The notes beneath the pieces are model-generated. The model saw only the letters and a list, made by a program, of their open reading frames with translations, did no database searches and was not told where the DNA came from. The position numbers and the translations under genes are program-made. 64,000 bases of DNA, from positions 1 through 64,000 of the forward strand of contig VWZP01001427.1 of the NCBI GenBank assembly GCA_013396995.1, read 5' to 3'. Numbering within the stretch: the stretch's first letter is position 1; each line of letters starts with the position of its first letter. The stretch comes from Dicaeum eximium. Its lineage: Eukaryota > Chordata > Aves > Passeriformes > Dicaeidae. Positions 24,301-37,500 of the stretch are shown one piece after another.

Positions 24301-25839
24301 TATTACCTATTGTTTCACACTTTAACCTAGTAATACATTTTGAAATAGAGATGGAAATGTTTAAATATATAAATGAAGTGAAGATCTACTCCTCCCTGGA
24401 AGCTTAGTCAGTAACAGATACACTTTTGTATTGAGTGAAACCAGTTACAAATTTTCAAAAAGTGAGTGATGTAGTTCCTACTGAAGTCAACAGGAAGTCC
24501 AATTCTTCAATATGTATTTTGGGTCATGTTTTTTGGAAATCTGAACCAGGCCCTTTTGCTAAAATAAGTAGTATCTTTTTCTTTTATGAAAAGGCCCCTA
24601 GTATAAAGGATTTAAAACCCTAACCACTATATTCTTTGTTAATTGAATCCACTCCTTTCAAAGCAGCTTTCTCGTTCTGCTTTTCATCTCACAGATATTT
24701 CTACGAAAAGATGTATAACAACATCAGTTGTTTTATTTAATTAAAACACATAGCAGAGAGCTCTTGTCATTTAGAATAGGAAGTGAATTCCTTCCACCCC
24801 ACTGATCTTTACTTAATTGATCAGTCATTTTGCTTGTGTGTTGATTTCTTCTTTTTCTAAACTGGTATTACTGTCTACTTGGCAACTGCTGCCATTTTCA
24901 AAACCACTCCTTTATGTGAAAAACTTAAGCAAACAAGGGTAAGTAAAACTGAGTTAAAATGAGACTGCCTTTGTCTCTTGGGATCCAGTTTCTTTTCAAG
25001 CCTTTTATTTGTAAGTGCCTTTGGACCCCTTTTGAGATTGCTACCTCAAGACTTTCCAATTTAGTTCTGCAATAATTACCCAAGTTGTTAAACTACCTTA
25101 TCAGTCAAAAATCTTGTTTTTTACCATGCTTATGGAATGCTACTATAAGATACCGTGTTTTCAGCGCAGTGTTGGTAATGCAACTGGGAATAGAAACATC
25201 TGTGCTGAAGACAGGCACAAAAGTAAGGGGCTAGTGATTCCACTGAAATCAGACTGCTGTTGCTCAAAAACAAACACTTCATATATTACTATACCTTGTT
25301 TGTAGGACCTATATTATGTTAAAACACTGCTTAAATAACTTATAATTCATATATGATTGCAAATTACTCCTAGCAGGAAGGCAAGTGGAACTTGTAAAAC
25401 CATTTAAAAATCTGGGAACAGGGCTCCCAAGTATCTCAACCCTGTGCCTTTCACCTTTACACAGAGCTAAATCCTGCTCCATTCTTATGATTTGCACAGA
25501 AATCAAATCTCCACCAAGCCTCACAGCAATACGAAATGAAAACAAAAATTGACTTAGATTTAGTCATAGCTCAGGAAACTAGCACGTAATCAGGTTAGAA
25601 ACCCAATATCAAGGAGAAAAAGTTTGTAAATTGTTCTTCGAGAGTTCCCCTAGAAGAGGAACCAATGTGGAAAAGCTGAGATGCCTTTTTACTTACATCT
25701 GGGTTTATAAAGGTCTGAAAGAAGCTAGGAAACACATATTTAATCATGAAGACACAGGGTGTCTAAAACTGAATAGGATGCTAAATTATTAAAGCCCTAT
25801 GTGATCTAAGAGAAATAAGTAGTTTCACAAGCCTCTGTT

Positions 25840-26230
25840 TGTCACTGTTGCCCATGAACAGAAACACAGACTCCATCTCAGAAGCTTAGAATCAGAAGGC
25901 TTTATTGAGAAGGCTCTGTGATATCAGAAGGCTTAAGGCTTAAGCTTAGCTTAATGTTACACAAGTGGAATAATTATTATTAATTAATATTACTTAATAT
26001 TACCATTTGTTAAGTGAGAGAAACCCATATCTCCCATGTTGTGGGAACAGAGCAGAAAAACACCATCTGTGTTCCCAAGAAGGAACTCAGTTCACAGATT
26101 GTTACCAGAATCTCTCTTTGAGAAAGTGAAGTTTTCCTTTGGGAAAAAAAGCCTTAGCAAGCCTGCAGCTAAGTTCAGAAACCCAGAACTGTCAGTACTA
26201 CATCCGTTTATAGCAGAGAGCAGGTAAATG
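25840..26230 (-). mobile_element. Probable LTR fragment, minus orientation
   Basis: Read on the minus strand it contains CAATAAAGCCTTCTGATTC (plus-strand 25891-25909), like the polyadenylation signal and R region of avian retroviral LTRs, followed by a GC-richer U5-like stretch. A related string, ATCAGAAGGCTT followed by TATT, occurs in the LTR-like block at 53.2 kb. Borders and target duplication are not resolved. Confidence 0.4.
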
Positions 26231-26652
26231 GCATGTTTGCAATGGTATTAGGAACAATGCACCAGAAAAATTATCCATTTGATGTATCAGCAGAAAATCA
26301 TACTAGGACAGCACCACAGCCTCTCAAAAGGGGCAACAGCAATTGCTGAAAACATGAGTCTGATAAATCTAACAGTATTCTGATAAGTCTAACAACATAC
26401 AAGGGTATCACTGAAGATCAGCCAATTGTGGGCTGTGAGAAGTACAGCAACAGCAGGGTGGTGACAGAATAAGAAAGCAGAAAACAGGATGTGGGGATGA
26501 GAAAAATGATAACAAACAGGTGGCCTAGAAGTACCCACTGAAATGTTAGAGACAACAGTACTTGAGAGCCAAGGTGTCCTGGGTGATTCATACTGTTATT
26601 GTATTCCATAAACTGTTTCTGTCTCTTTCAGACCCTGATGCCTTGAGAAGGC

Positions 26653-27040
26653 TGATCTAGAACAGAGGCTAGACAGAGCTAAAGAATAAAGTAGATATTT
26701 ATTAAAAGGCCTTAATGCATACACCTTGGGCAGTACAAGAGCCTGGCCAGGGCTACACCCAAGATGAACCCAAAATGGTCACAAAATGGATGACTGGTCA
26801 CAAGGTCTCACACTTTTATAAGTTTTGGTCCATTTGCATATGGTGGTTAATTGTCCAATTACCGCTTCAGATTATGAAGTCCCATCCTTCTTGTTTTCTC
26901 TCTTCAGTCCACCGATCTGTGCTCTTGGGCCCAAAACTTGTAACTTGATCCCAAGCTAGAAAAGGAATTGTTTTGTCTACCTACCCTATGAAGGGAGCTT
27001 ACCATCCCTTAATATGAATCTCAGTACTACACTACACTCT
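26653..27040 (-). mobile_element. Avian LTR, minus orientation
   Basis: The block starts TGATCTAGAAC and includes TTTATT (minus-strand AATAAA, near 26698), GGGCAGTACAAGAGCCTGGCC (about 26728), CTTTTATAAGTTTTGGTCCATTTGCAT (about 26813) and GCTCTTGGGCCCAAAACTTG (about 26921). I know these strings from a common passerine LTR family. Read on the minus strand it would begin near TGTAGTGTAGTACTGAG. Ends are approximate and no clean target duplication was found. Confidence 0.6.
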
Positions 27041-27094
27041 AAGGCAGCACAGAATCTGAAAGATATGAAAACTAAAACTTAAGGCATCACCCTG

Positions 27095-27960
27095 CATCTG
27101 AGACCCTTGTGTGGGGGGGGGGTTGCGATTGCAGGTGTTTTCAAAATCTCCCTGCCCAAGGGGTTTGCTGCTTTTTTCCCCATGGTGTTTGCTCGTCGGC
27201 TGCTTGGTCTTTGCTCAGGGAAAGATTTTCGTTTTGGGGGGTTTTTTTCCCTTCTCTTGGCTTGGAGAGACTGCAGTTAGCGGGTTTGATCTGCCCTGGG
27301 GGGAGTTCCACACGTCCCTGCTGGCAACCCTGCTCCAGGAGAGATGATGGGAGCAGAGCTCTCGCTCTTTTGTGGCAGCTTTGGGTTTGCAACTGTAGCC
27401 ACTCCTAGAAAGTGCATGTCACAATTAGAAGCTGTCTCGAAGTCAACTTCGCAAACTCTGCTGGCAGTGGTAAAAAAAAAAAGGCAAGTGAGGTGCTGGG
27501 GCCAGGACATCCCGTGTCCTCCAGTGGCCTGGTCACCCCACCGCCGCGATGCAGAGCACGGCAGCAGCAGCACAGACCCCACAAGCTGGCAAGTTTCCAT
27601 CTGCCTCTAGAACTGCTCTGTAGCTACTGCTCTCCTGGTAGGGGCTTGTCACCATCTTGTCTTTCTTCCTGGCCACATAGTTGCCAGGAAGGTGCCATTT
27701 TAGAAGGGAAGAGTGTGATGTCACCTCCCCCCCATGTTCTTCAGCCACGTGGCTGCCATTTTGGAGATGCCATTTTGGGCCACTCTTTTTTCCCACAGGG
27801 TTGTGAGGTCTAGCAGTTTAGTATCTAGCAGTTATTTACTTTTTTTCCTCCTGCCTGTTGGCATTACGATTGTTAATAAATTTTTGTGGTTTTTTATTCT
27901 TTCAGTACCATCTACTCGTATTCATTCCTTATTAGTGGAAAGGGATGGTATGAACTCTTA
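27095..27960 (+). mobile_element. GC-rich LTR-like block, plus orientation
   Basis: This block is much richer in G and C than the surrounding intron and ends with ATTGTTAATAAATTTTTGTGG (about 27867), a polyadenylation signal followed by a U5-like stretch, as in avian ERV-L LTRs. It contains a G10 run (27112-27121) and repeated GCCATTTT motifs near 27695, 27755 and 27769. Open frames of 75-133 codons here on both strands are GC by-products without known motifs. Boundaries are uncertain. Confidence 0.5.
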
Positions 27961-28272
27961 AAGGGAGACAATTCATTCCAGAATGTTCTCCATGAAATTA
28001 TGTCAAACCAAGAGACATGGGAAAGAAAGTTCCTTTTCAGCAGGCATCCAAGAGTATGCAAGAATCTAGCAGCCCACTGAAATCCTGAACTGATGTAGCA
28101 CATGGAATAATGAAGGATAGACGGGAGTCTCAGGGCAACTTAAGTTGTAAATAACAACTTAAAAGACTGAAAGGACATACTGGAAGTGGGACTGGGATAA
28201 TGGGATCCAGCACAGTGGTGATTTTTAGCTGATACATAGTCTGCTGAAGAGATAGTAGAGATTGTTCCATAG

Positions 28273-28864
28273 TTTCAATGATAAAGAAAATTGCACATGA
28301 TACCTGACCTTAGGACCTGAGATATTTACGAAGATACATATGGAAAGTAGTGCCAGGAAAACTGAGAATTTTATAGCGAGAGAAATGATGGACTTGTCTT
28401 TACAAACTGTGGGTCTGCTGGTAGATAAAACTAGCACTGAGAGATAAAAGAAACAATGGGAAGGATTCCACTGATTGATGAATGAAAAAAGATAGTTGCC
28501 TTTACAAACAAACTGTAGGTTTGCTGATAAATGAAATTGGATATTGAAAGATGAAAGAAACAATGGGGAAAGACCCTAAAATTCCATAAGAATTAAAAAT
28601 TAAAAAGGAGGGTTATACATTAGAGGGTATCAGGCGTTTTGGGAAGTCTGTACCTCTCAAGTGCCTCAGCCAATGGGGAAAGAGAGAAGGGAAATGTGGC
28701 CGGAAAAATTAGGATAAAAAGGAGGCTGCATCCTCCAAAAATTTGAGAGACCCCACAGGAATGCCCCATGGCCTCTCCATTTATTCAAATAAAGTAAAAG
28801 GACTCCTCCTCTGTCTCCTTTTTGGACATAAACCTCGGATGTTTGTCGATTAATTTTCCTGACA
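28273..28864 (+). mobile_element. Solo LTR of passerine type, plus orientation
   Basis: The block shows a complete LTR plan: CCAAT (28670-28674), TATA-like GGATAAAAAGG (about 28712-28722), AATAAA (28788-28793), then ACTCCTCCTCTGTCTCCTTTT and the end TTTTCCTGACA at 28864. It is flanked by ATAG on both sides (28269-28272 and 28865-28868), which fits a 4-bp target duplication, though the left end reads TT where TG is expected. Its promoter points away from GAS2. No coding interior follows, so it is a solo LTR. Confidence 0.8.
28397..28570 (+). repeat. Duplicated U3 unit inside the LTR
   Basis: Two imperfect copies of about 66-72 bp (28397-28462 and 28499-28570) share TTTACAAA, ACTGT-GGT-TGCTG and GA-AAAAGAAACAATGGG. 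Duplicated U3 blocks are common in retroviral enhancers. Confidence 0.75.
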
Positions 28865-29918
28865 ATAGAAATGGGATAGGAACAAAGAAAAATCCACTTG
28901 CACAGTGAAGTGAATGAAAAGATCTCATGAAGCCTGAGACATTGAAGAACAATCCTTTGATTACTGTAGAAGTCCTGTTTTGAGGGTGAGCATTTCTGCA
29001 GTTATTCTGTGTATCATTAAAGATACTTAGAATCCATGAAATAATGCTTACCTCTGCAAAAGAAATAATCAAGTGAGGAAATGGAAATTTTTCCCTTTTT
29101 ACTTAGCAAAAATGCAACATCCTTTGTCTATTTGTGCATGGCAAGAGATGAAGTCAATATGCTTGGTATTATGGCATAAACCACCCATGCACAGGAGTTT
29201 AGCTATTTGTATACCTGAAGCAGCCGGGAATTGGTTCAGGGGATGAAACCATAGCCAAGTAAATCCTGTATGGCGCAGATAGCTATTGACCTCTGGAGTT
29301 AACAGTTGTGTTAAACATTTCTACAAAGGGAAGGCATTGGGATTGACTATAGCAAAAAAATTGCACTTAATGAAACGGCTTATTTCTGTTTATAGACAAT
29401 AGCAGACTCATTGAAATAATTATTCCAAGTATTCCTGCCTAACTGAAATCAAGATACATTTTTGTACTGATAAAAACAACATGACAGTTTGGACATTAGA
29501 AATTCTTATTCTTGATTTAATTTTCCCTCAAACCTTACATTTAGTTTCTGTCTGAGACCATTTTATAGAATTTGGAAATAGCATATGTTTCATATCTAAC
29601 ACTAGATCTTGCCTTATTGTTTGAAAACAGCATCCTGCATAGGTGAGCACTCTGTGTGCAAGGAATAACACAGATGCAGAAGTAAACACAATTCTTGTTC
29701 ATTAAGAACAAGTGAATTTCTGACAAGTGAAGGCATTTATGTCTTGGACAAAGATTAATAGTGTCAAGGAAAATTATTTAGACATGGGATTCATGCTCAG
29801 AATGGTATTTGCAGATAAAGGGACTGTGCATTTCCAAGCACTTTGGGTGACATCTGGTGCACCTGGTTGAGATCTGAGGGCAATTAAGGTGACACTTTTT
29901 GTTTCTTACCCTCAAGAC

Positions 29919-30000
29919 ACATATGTTTGGGCCAGCCTACATATGTTTGGGCCAAACATATGTTTGTTCAGTTGATAGGACCTTGTCTCTATCAACTGAA
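29919..30000. repeat. Direct repeat plus two adjacent hairpins
   Basis: ACATATGTTTGG occurs at 29919-29930 and 29939-29950; the second copy pairs with CCAAACATATGT (29952-29963), forming a 12-bp inverted repeat around a single G. Three bases later a second inverted repeat follows: TTCAGTTGATAG (29967-29978) and CTATCAACTGAA (29989-30000) with a 10-base loop. No known repeat family recognised. Confidence 0.9.
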
Positions 30001-33000
30001 GTGTGTGATATTGAGCAGAAATCTAGTTGCTCTTAGCTGCAACACTGACTCATAAGAAATATTTTATGCAACACTCAGCAGAGGAGATGATATGGCAAAC
30101 AGATGAAATACATAAAAAGAAATCAGACAGTTTATGAAAGTAAGTGAAGGTGTCATCTTGCAAACGGTATGCCTGGATGGAGTTATGGAAAAGCATATGT
30201 AATAAAATCAAATAATGGGAGTAGGGGAAGACTGTATTTAAGAAAAAAATTCAAAATTTAGCATGAGGCTGCTAAAATAAATTTATGAGAGACTACTTAA
30301 AAAGAAGAAAAAGATTTTACACTTACCTTTGAATAAAAACCCAAATAAATAACTAATTTTCTTAATTGTAATGATTAATCTTTCTATTAGCATTTGGGGC
30401 CCTGAAAAGTTTTTCTTAAAAAAACCCAAATAGATAGAGACAATTCTCTCTCTAATGTTAACTAAGCTTTTACCCCACAAGAAATACCTCTAAAAGAATG
30501 TTAGAGCAGTGAGGTACTATTCAGAATAAGTTAAAAGCAGAATTTAATAAGAAATAAAAATATGAGTTATACTTATAAACTGTACACAAATTTAAAACAG
30601 AAACCCCACTAAATACAAAAAGGAATTAATTTCACCCAGACTATGAAGATTCTCCTAAGTTACATTCCTTAATGGATATTGAGTCACTTACAGAGTGTAT
30701 TCATGCATAGTGATCATCTATTTAGATTTTGTCACTGAATTCAGCTAATCTAGGGTTTCATCATGCAAATGTGTGTTGGTTGCATGTGAACATGCTCATG
30801 CATAGGATTGCAGAAGTACACGAAAATGTTCTTATGAATCCTGAAGTGCCATATGTTTTCTATCTATTTTATCAAGATTTATTCTGTCTCTTCTAATTTT
30901 CTGCCTCAAAACAGCCAAATAAAAGAAAGTACCTCCTGCAACTAAACAAAAAACTGCACATCTTCATCTACAGAATTCTTCTCACTGCCTGCCTCTGAAA
31001 GCGATGTGTATGTGGTAAGTGACGGATGTTTTAAATCCAGCATGGACTGATTTCAGTTATCACATATATCCAACTGCAGCAACTTATGTGTTTCCTTATC
31101 TGGATTTTTTTTTTCTTTTTTACCTTCCAAATTGCTTCAAACAGCCACTTTCAAGTGTATGCAAGATTAATGCAGAAGCTGGAGTTTGAATGCTTACTTG
31201 TTTCTTTTATTGTGCATCCCCATCCTCTGGGATACTAGTCCAGCAAACCCAACAATACCTTCCCTGTGGTTTATGGTCTTTGTAATATTTGTCACAAAAG
31301 TGACTGCTGGCCATTTTCCCTAGATCACTGTCTTTTGCCCCCTGTTGAAATAAAAATGCCGCTAGTCCTTTAGTAGTAAAAAACATAATCTAAAAATTTT
31401 AAAATTATGTTTAAAGTATTTTGAATTACCCAACATTCAAAATTAAGTTTAGTTGAGATAGGTATGGTAACATCCTCAAATTGACCATTAGCATTTCAGT
31501 TTAACATGTGAAGTCCTAAATAAATAAATAAACGTCATGTCTAGAGTCATCGCAATTCAATTCAGTAGCTTAGTATGGCCTATTAAAAAACGCAAACATA
31601 CAACAATAAAAAACCCAACCCCCAAACTAAACCAACCAACCAATAAAAACATCAAAAAACCCCACAAAGCCAAAACCATCAAACACATCAGGTCAGGATT
31701 GCAGTTATACAGAAAAGCACAAGGAGGCAGGCAAACATCACAATCAATTGGAAGCATGAGAAATAGGAATAAAAAAGTACATTCCAGAGAAACAAAGATC
31801 ACAAAAAGGATAGGTAGGACTTTTTCATTTCCTTGTTCAATAAAAACTAACAAAAATTTTAAATTTCCAGATACTTAACAAGGAACTGAATGCCATGTAT
31901 TTGCAGATTTATCTTTGGGAAGAACTAAAACTATATGACACTGTAGAGGTCTTCTGCATTACTAGTCAGTGTCATAAATACTTTGAATTTAGAAGGTTTT
32001 CTGCCTTCTATGTATTTATTCAGGATTAGCAGCTGCCTCATTTGGTTTGACACTATCAAGTAAGCAAAATAAAATTAAGTAGTTTTAAAGCGAGGGTCAC
32101 AACAAAAGAGTACCAGAAAGATTTGCATTTTTCTGGACATTCTCAGTATAGTCTTTACACTTTCAGATGCAGAAACTGCCTACTTATTTTTGGAAAAGTT
32201 CAATAATGCCTTTATTAGTCAGGCTTTTTACTTCTTCATGGCATTACTTTCAGGAATGGCAAGTGCTGAGATGTCTGATCGAACCCATAAGAGAAAATAA
32301 TATGTAATGACTGTAATACTATTTCACTTCCTCATATTTATGAGAGATGTAGGTGTAATTATAAGCTCTAAAGACCTTTTTTTCACATGTCCTTCAGCAA
32401 GTAAACATACAGTAATTCTATACTTAGTCTCTAGGCTTGGCATAACAAGACTTATTTCTTCCATTTCATCTGTGTACAGGCTTGCTGGCTAGTCAAAGGT
32501 AGGAACTGTAAATATATGTGGATAAAACATCAACATTAAAAAGTGAAGTTTCCAATAGCTGAGATAAAACCAGTCAGAGGGTACCTATGGCTGAAATTAG
32601 GAGTTTTTAAGATTTAACATATGTATAACATAACTCTTTACTGAATGCTTGCAGATGAAATTGGTCTGTGCTCAAAATTATTGAGCTGTCTATATGTTCC
32701 TGAAGATGAAGAACCTATACTGTACAATTTCAAGGTGCACTAGCCCCTACCTTACTGTGACTGAAGCTTTTTAAAATAAACATATAAAAATAAAGAAAGA
32801 AACAGCAAAGAACACCACCAATATGATGCATAGCAATGATGGTAGTTATGAAGTTTAATTAAAGTGAGACATGTAGAACTGAGGAAGTTTCATTCATATG
32901 ACTACACTGGCCTGTGGAGATCATGTACTAAAATCCAGAAATTAATGAAGAGAAGCTGTAATTTGCTTACAATCAGTTTATCCCTGTGCCAAAGAATAAA

Positions 33001-34510
33001 TGTTCTTTTAAAAAGCTTTTTAAAGCAATACAATATACTAGCCAGACATAAAGCCATTTGTCCTTGGTTGCTTAGCAATCTTAGAATAGAGATGTAAACA
33101 AATTCATCCAGCCTTTATTTCTGACTAATTCAAAATTACATTCTATTGTCTAGTCATCATAAATATATTTAACAATATGGTCCTTTAGAAGGAAACTATT
33201 ATTTATGCTATCCTCTACAAAAGACTCATTAAAATGTGGCTATATTGAGGATATTGCTTACAAGAATCTCTTCTAATAGCATCAGCAATTAATAAATACA
33301 ATTGAGATACATTTACAGTTTTTAAGAATCGGTTATACTTCAGTAATTTAATCCATGTATTTTTCCTCCATCTTTTCTCTACAGGATGTTTATTTCCTGT
33401 ACTTTCCATAACCTAACTCACAAGCTTCATGGAAGTCTGCTCCCTGCATTACAGGTGAGAGAAAATTAAAACCTCCTAAAGAACGGAAGCACAAAGGAAC
33501 TAGCAGCAAAACAGAGAGGAGTGCAAACCTTATCTTTAGAAGTGCCCCATGGCAATTCAGTACTCCAGAATGGCAAGGAGAAAACAGGGAGCTGTTCTTG
33601 TTCCAATCTCCTAGCTGTCTTGTATTCTGACACCAGAATATTCGTCAAAGAGATGCAGTACAATTTTAGTATCAGTCCATTAGGAGCTATGGCGTAACAT
33701 TTATATTAAGGTGAAACACTGCATATGAACATTTGTTGTGGAGTAGTAGTAGCTGCTAACTCACATTCCTAAAAGTAATTTGGTTAATTTTCCCAAAAAC
33801 CTAAGTTACAGTCTAGTTCTACAGAAATGTAAATTAATTCCCAATATACTGAAAGATTTTCTAGTCTAAGTCTCTTCCAAAAAGTTCTGGACCATGGTGT
33901 GAAGGCTTGGCCTTCAATTGTTTCTCCTCATGGTGTAGTGCAGCAGTAGCTCTAATCCCATCTCTTCCCACTAAGACTGTGTTCTGAGTTCCTAGGTTTC
34001 CACCACTCCAGACTCCACCTCCTTCCCTTGATGAGTTGCACCTACCAGCCTCACTACTTACTACAAACAGTAAGGAACTCTGGATGCCGGACCTTCTTTA
34101 TCCTGGACTATATAATGTAAACTTTAAAAAAAGGAAGAGTATATGGACGGAAGAACAAATAATGGGCAGAAAACGTCAGAAAAGGAAAATACTTTCCCCG
34201 CCCCCCATATTTATACAATTCCACTTCTACAGCTTCATTCAACTAAATGTCCTTTTCTTCTTCTGAAAAATGCCTTCCATTTACATCATAACTCTGTACG
34301 TTCATAAGCCTGTAGGTGGAGCATGGTAAGGTTAAAAACAAGAGCTAACCAATATTTAAGATTAAAGGTAATAACGTGTATCTGCTCCATTATTGTTGTA
34401 TGTCTTGTGAACAGACAGTAATTAATAACAGACTAATACTTAACATTACAGTAATTATACTGAATATCAGTACATTATACACTCATTCTAACACCTGTTT
34501 TTTTATTAAT

Positions 34511-34594
34511 TCCAGGCTTTCCTTGCCCATGGTGGGAGGGTTGGAACTAGATTATCTTTAATGTCACTTCCAACCAAAGCCAATCTATGATTCC
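34511..34594 (+). mobile_element. CR1 3' end fragment
   Basis: Contains TTGCCCATGGTGGGAGGGTTGG, AACTAGATTATCTTTAATGTC and CTTCCAACC-type strings, then CTATGATTCC. This is the terminal 80 bases of an avian CR1, severely 5' truncated, on the plus strand. Confidence 0.88.
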
Positions 34595-37500
34595 ATATGG
34601 CTTTTTTTACTTCTAGAGCAGTTATCTGTGAAAAATGCATCATTCATATATTATATTTCACTTTTTTTCACACTATCTCCTCATCACAGAGTGCAAGCAA
34701 GTCTCGGCTATCATTGTCCTTTGGCCTCACTCTAATGTCAATTCACAAAAAAAAAATTTGACCCTTAGATCTTTTAAAAACACAGTGTTCTCGCTGTGGC
34801 AAATTTCCAGTTGAGTTTTCCTTTACATATAGGTTACCTCATAAATGGAAGCAATCTTTATAGTTTCATGTAAATTGAAGGAAATATCTGAGAAACCCAA
34901 GGTCCCAAGAAGTGAGTATACTGCCAGCCAACTCTACCCTGCAGTATTACTGCTTCCATTGACCTATTACTGGAAGAGGAGCAGTTATCGTTTTCATGGG
35001 AAAACTATTTTGGAGAAGAATATTTTGGTTACTAGCACCCCTAACAGAGATAAAGGGCTTTTAATAAAAATATGAGTGAGCTAGCAATATTCAGATAATA
35101 TTCCTTCAACCAACACCAATTATAATAATGAGAACCATCAGGACTCTGTAAGGTACTTCAGAAAGACCTATGCAAAGCACAAATAACTCATGATTCTGGT
35201 TGGCTGCCTACAGAGTGCCTCAGATTCCTTCTGTTTTATGATTCCTAGTTATGCTGGAAACCTTAGTCCATGTGCTTTTAGATAAAATCTAATAGACAAA
35301 GAACAAAAAAGTCTCAAGTTATGTTTTCCAGTCTTATATACAAACAGTTAAGAGCAACACCAAAATGATGAAAACAGTCACACAGTAAGAGACAGAAATC
35401 TGGAAACTGTCTCCTACCTCCATCCCCTGGTTTTTAAATCAACAAAGCTACATGCATAAGCAAGAAAATTACATTTGGAAAGTATCTGAGACAGATTGAG
35501 GCAGAGGCAGATTGTTTTATTAGATCTTGCTTGAATTTAGACTAGAGGTTATTCTTTTAAATTAACAGGCCTGAAATAAATTTATTTAACTCCATGGGTT
35601 TCATTAAAATGCCTTCTAATTTGCACTGGGGTAATGAGGAGAGAACAAGGATGGCATAATTTTAATAATGTTTATCCTTAGGCTTAATTTTCTTTAAATA
35701 GTACAAAGCATTCTCTCAAAGTTTTCAAAATTATGTCAGTGTGAGTCTATGAAGCTGATGTTACAAAGTTGGAATGAAATTACATCACTGCAAATCTATG
35801 AAACCAGCATTGTCAGTAATGAACCAAAGCTTTACTATGTGTCAAGAAATTGTGAAAATCATCTAAATGGAATGAAAAGCTTTAAATAAAAATATTGCAG
35901 ATCCCAAACTATTTATCCAAGACTGCACTCATTGGTTTTGACTATAGATCCAAATACATATCTGTATTTGGCTAGAGAGTCAAATCTAGTCCAATGCCAT
36001 CTGCAGTATTTTACATACTTCAAATCTACCATACCTCAAGTGACTTGACTAGCATGGAAGTCTTTGGGCCAAATTTGACTGGAGTGCAAGTAATACTGGG
36101 AATTACATACCAAGTACTTCAACTGGAGAAGAGTACAAATGGCTGTAAAATTTTAAACTAGCATGCTGAGTGGACAAAATTTACTCTTGCTGCAATGTGA
36201 AAGCAGGAAATCCGCAACTGGTCACTTTCCCAGCTTCTAAAATTAGCCATCCAAATGCAAGTCAAAGGTGAATTAGTTGGATTTATGAGGATAGCATGAG
36301 CAGAAGTTAACATATGACAACATGGCTGCATGATATTTCACTGATACCAACTTTTCTTGCTACACCTTTTTTTTTCTTCCTGGGCCCAGATTAGCAGTTG
36401 CCATCATCTGGAAGCAAATTTCTAATATTTTTGAACTTAAAATGGGTTTGCTCTGTAATTGTACTACCAAAGAGAAATTAAGGATCTGCATTTCAGCTTA
36501 AAAATGTATGAATTTTACATATTGAAGTTAATTATTTCATTTCATACACATCACTACTTCGCCACAGTCATTACACCCATTTTTTGAATCTCCTTACCAG
36601 CACTATGTGGATATCCTTACACTATTACTCCATTAATACTGAACATAACTAAACATACAAATTACAAGTATTTTATTTCTCAGCCACATTAATAAATCTT
36701 ACTGATGTCCTAAACTCTACACATATAAATCACTTCAGAACTTTTTTTTATTCAGGCTTTTCTTCTAAACAGTTAAACACAAAATAAATTTCAGCTGAAA
36801 TCAGTCTCATCTAGTTTGATGTGTTAATGTTGAATTTTGAACTGCTTTGACCCAAGGCAAGATATTTTACACGGACACAAAATTGCCAGAGTTTACCAAT
36901 TTGGAAAATTTGGGCAATAAAAGACAAAATACTGATGTTCTTGTTCTCCATAGTCCTACTTTGACAGCAAATCTGATGCTAACTTTGTTAGTAATCATCC
37001 TCACTTTTCCATGAGACATATCCAGGAAAAATCATAGTAATACTACCACTTTTGTTCTGTGGAATTCCAAGTTTATCTTTGGAATTCTTTCCAGGAGTTT
37101 ACTGTACTTTCATGACACTTGTGAGTGGCTGACCAGGTGCCAAACCCTGAAATCCATTTAAGGTGCAGTGAATGTTACCAAAAAAACCTGCACTTCCCTG
37201 GCATGAAATTTTAAAGCTAAGAAATGGATGGGGTTAAAAGGAGAAGCAATCAGACTTAAAGAATGCACAGATTTTTCATATTGTGCTATTTTTCTGTGGG
37301 GTATTTAATAATTTTAGCACTCTGGTAACTCTCTTGACACAGGAGTGAATTATTTTAAGTTAGTATTAGTAATTCAGTTTAGTTTTGATAGCTGCTAGCT
37401 GTAACCGGACAGCACTTCAATTCAGAAATTCCCTGTTGTATATATTCTAGTATGCTGGATCTCTTTGCACTCATCAGTTTTATATCTTTCTGCAAATACC

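Noticed and set aside
27109..27813. Open frames up to 133 codons
   Set aside because: They lie in a GC-rich LTR-like block, run on both strands and show no family motif.
30955..31016. Possible plus-strand exon between an ACAG and a GTAAGT
   Set aside because: No protein similarity and no partner exons on this strand.
31537..31878. Two overlapping open frames of 113 and 98 codons on opposite strands
   Set aside because: The DNA is A/C-rich low-complexity sequence, which leaves few stops on either strand; no motif.
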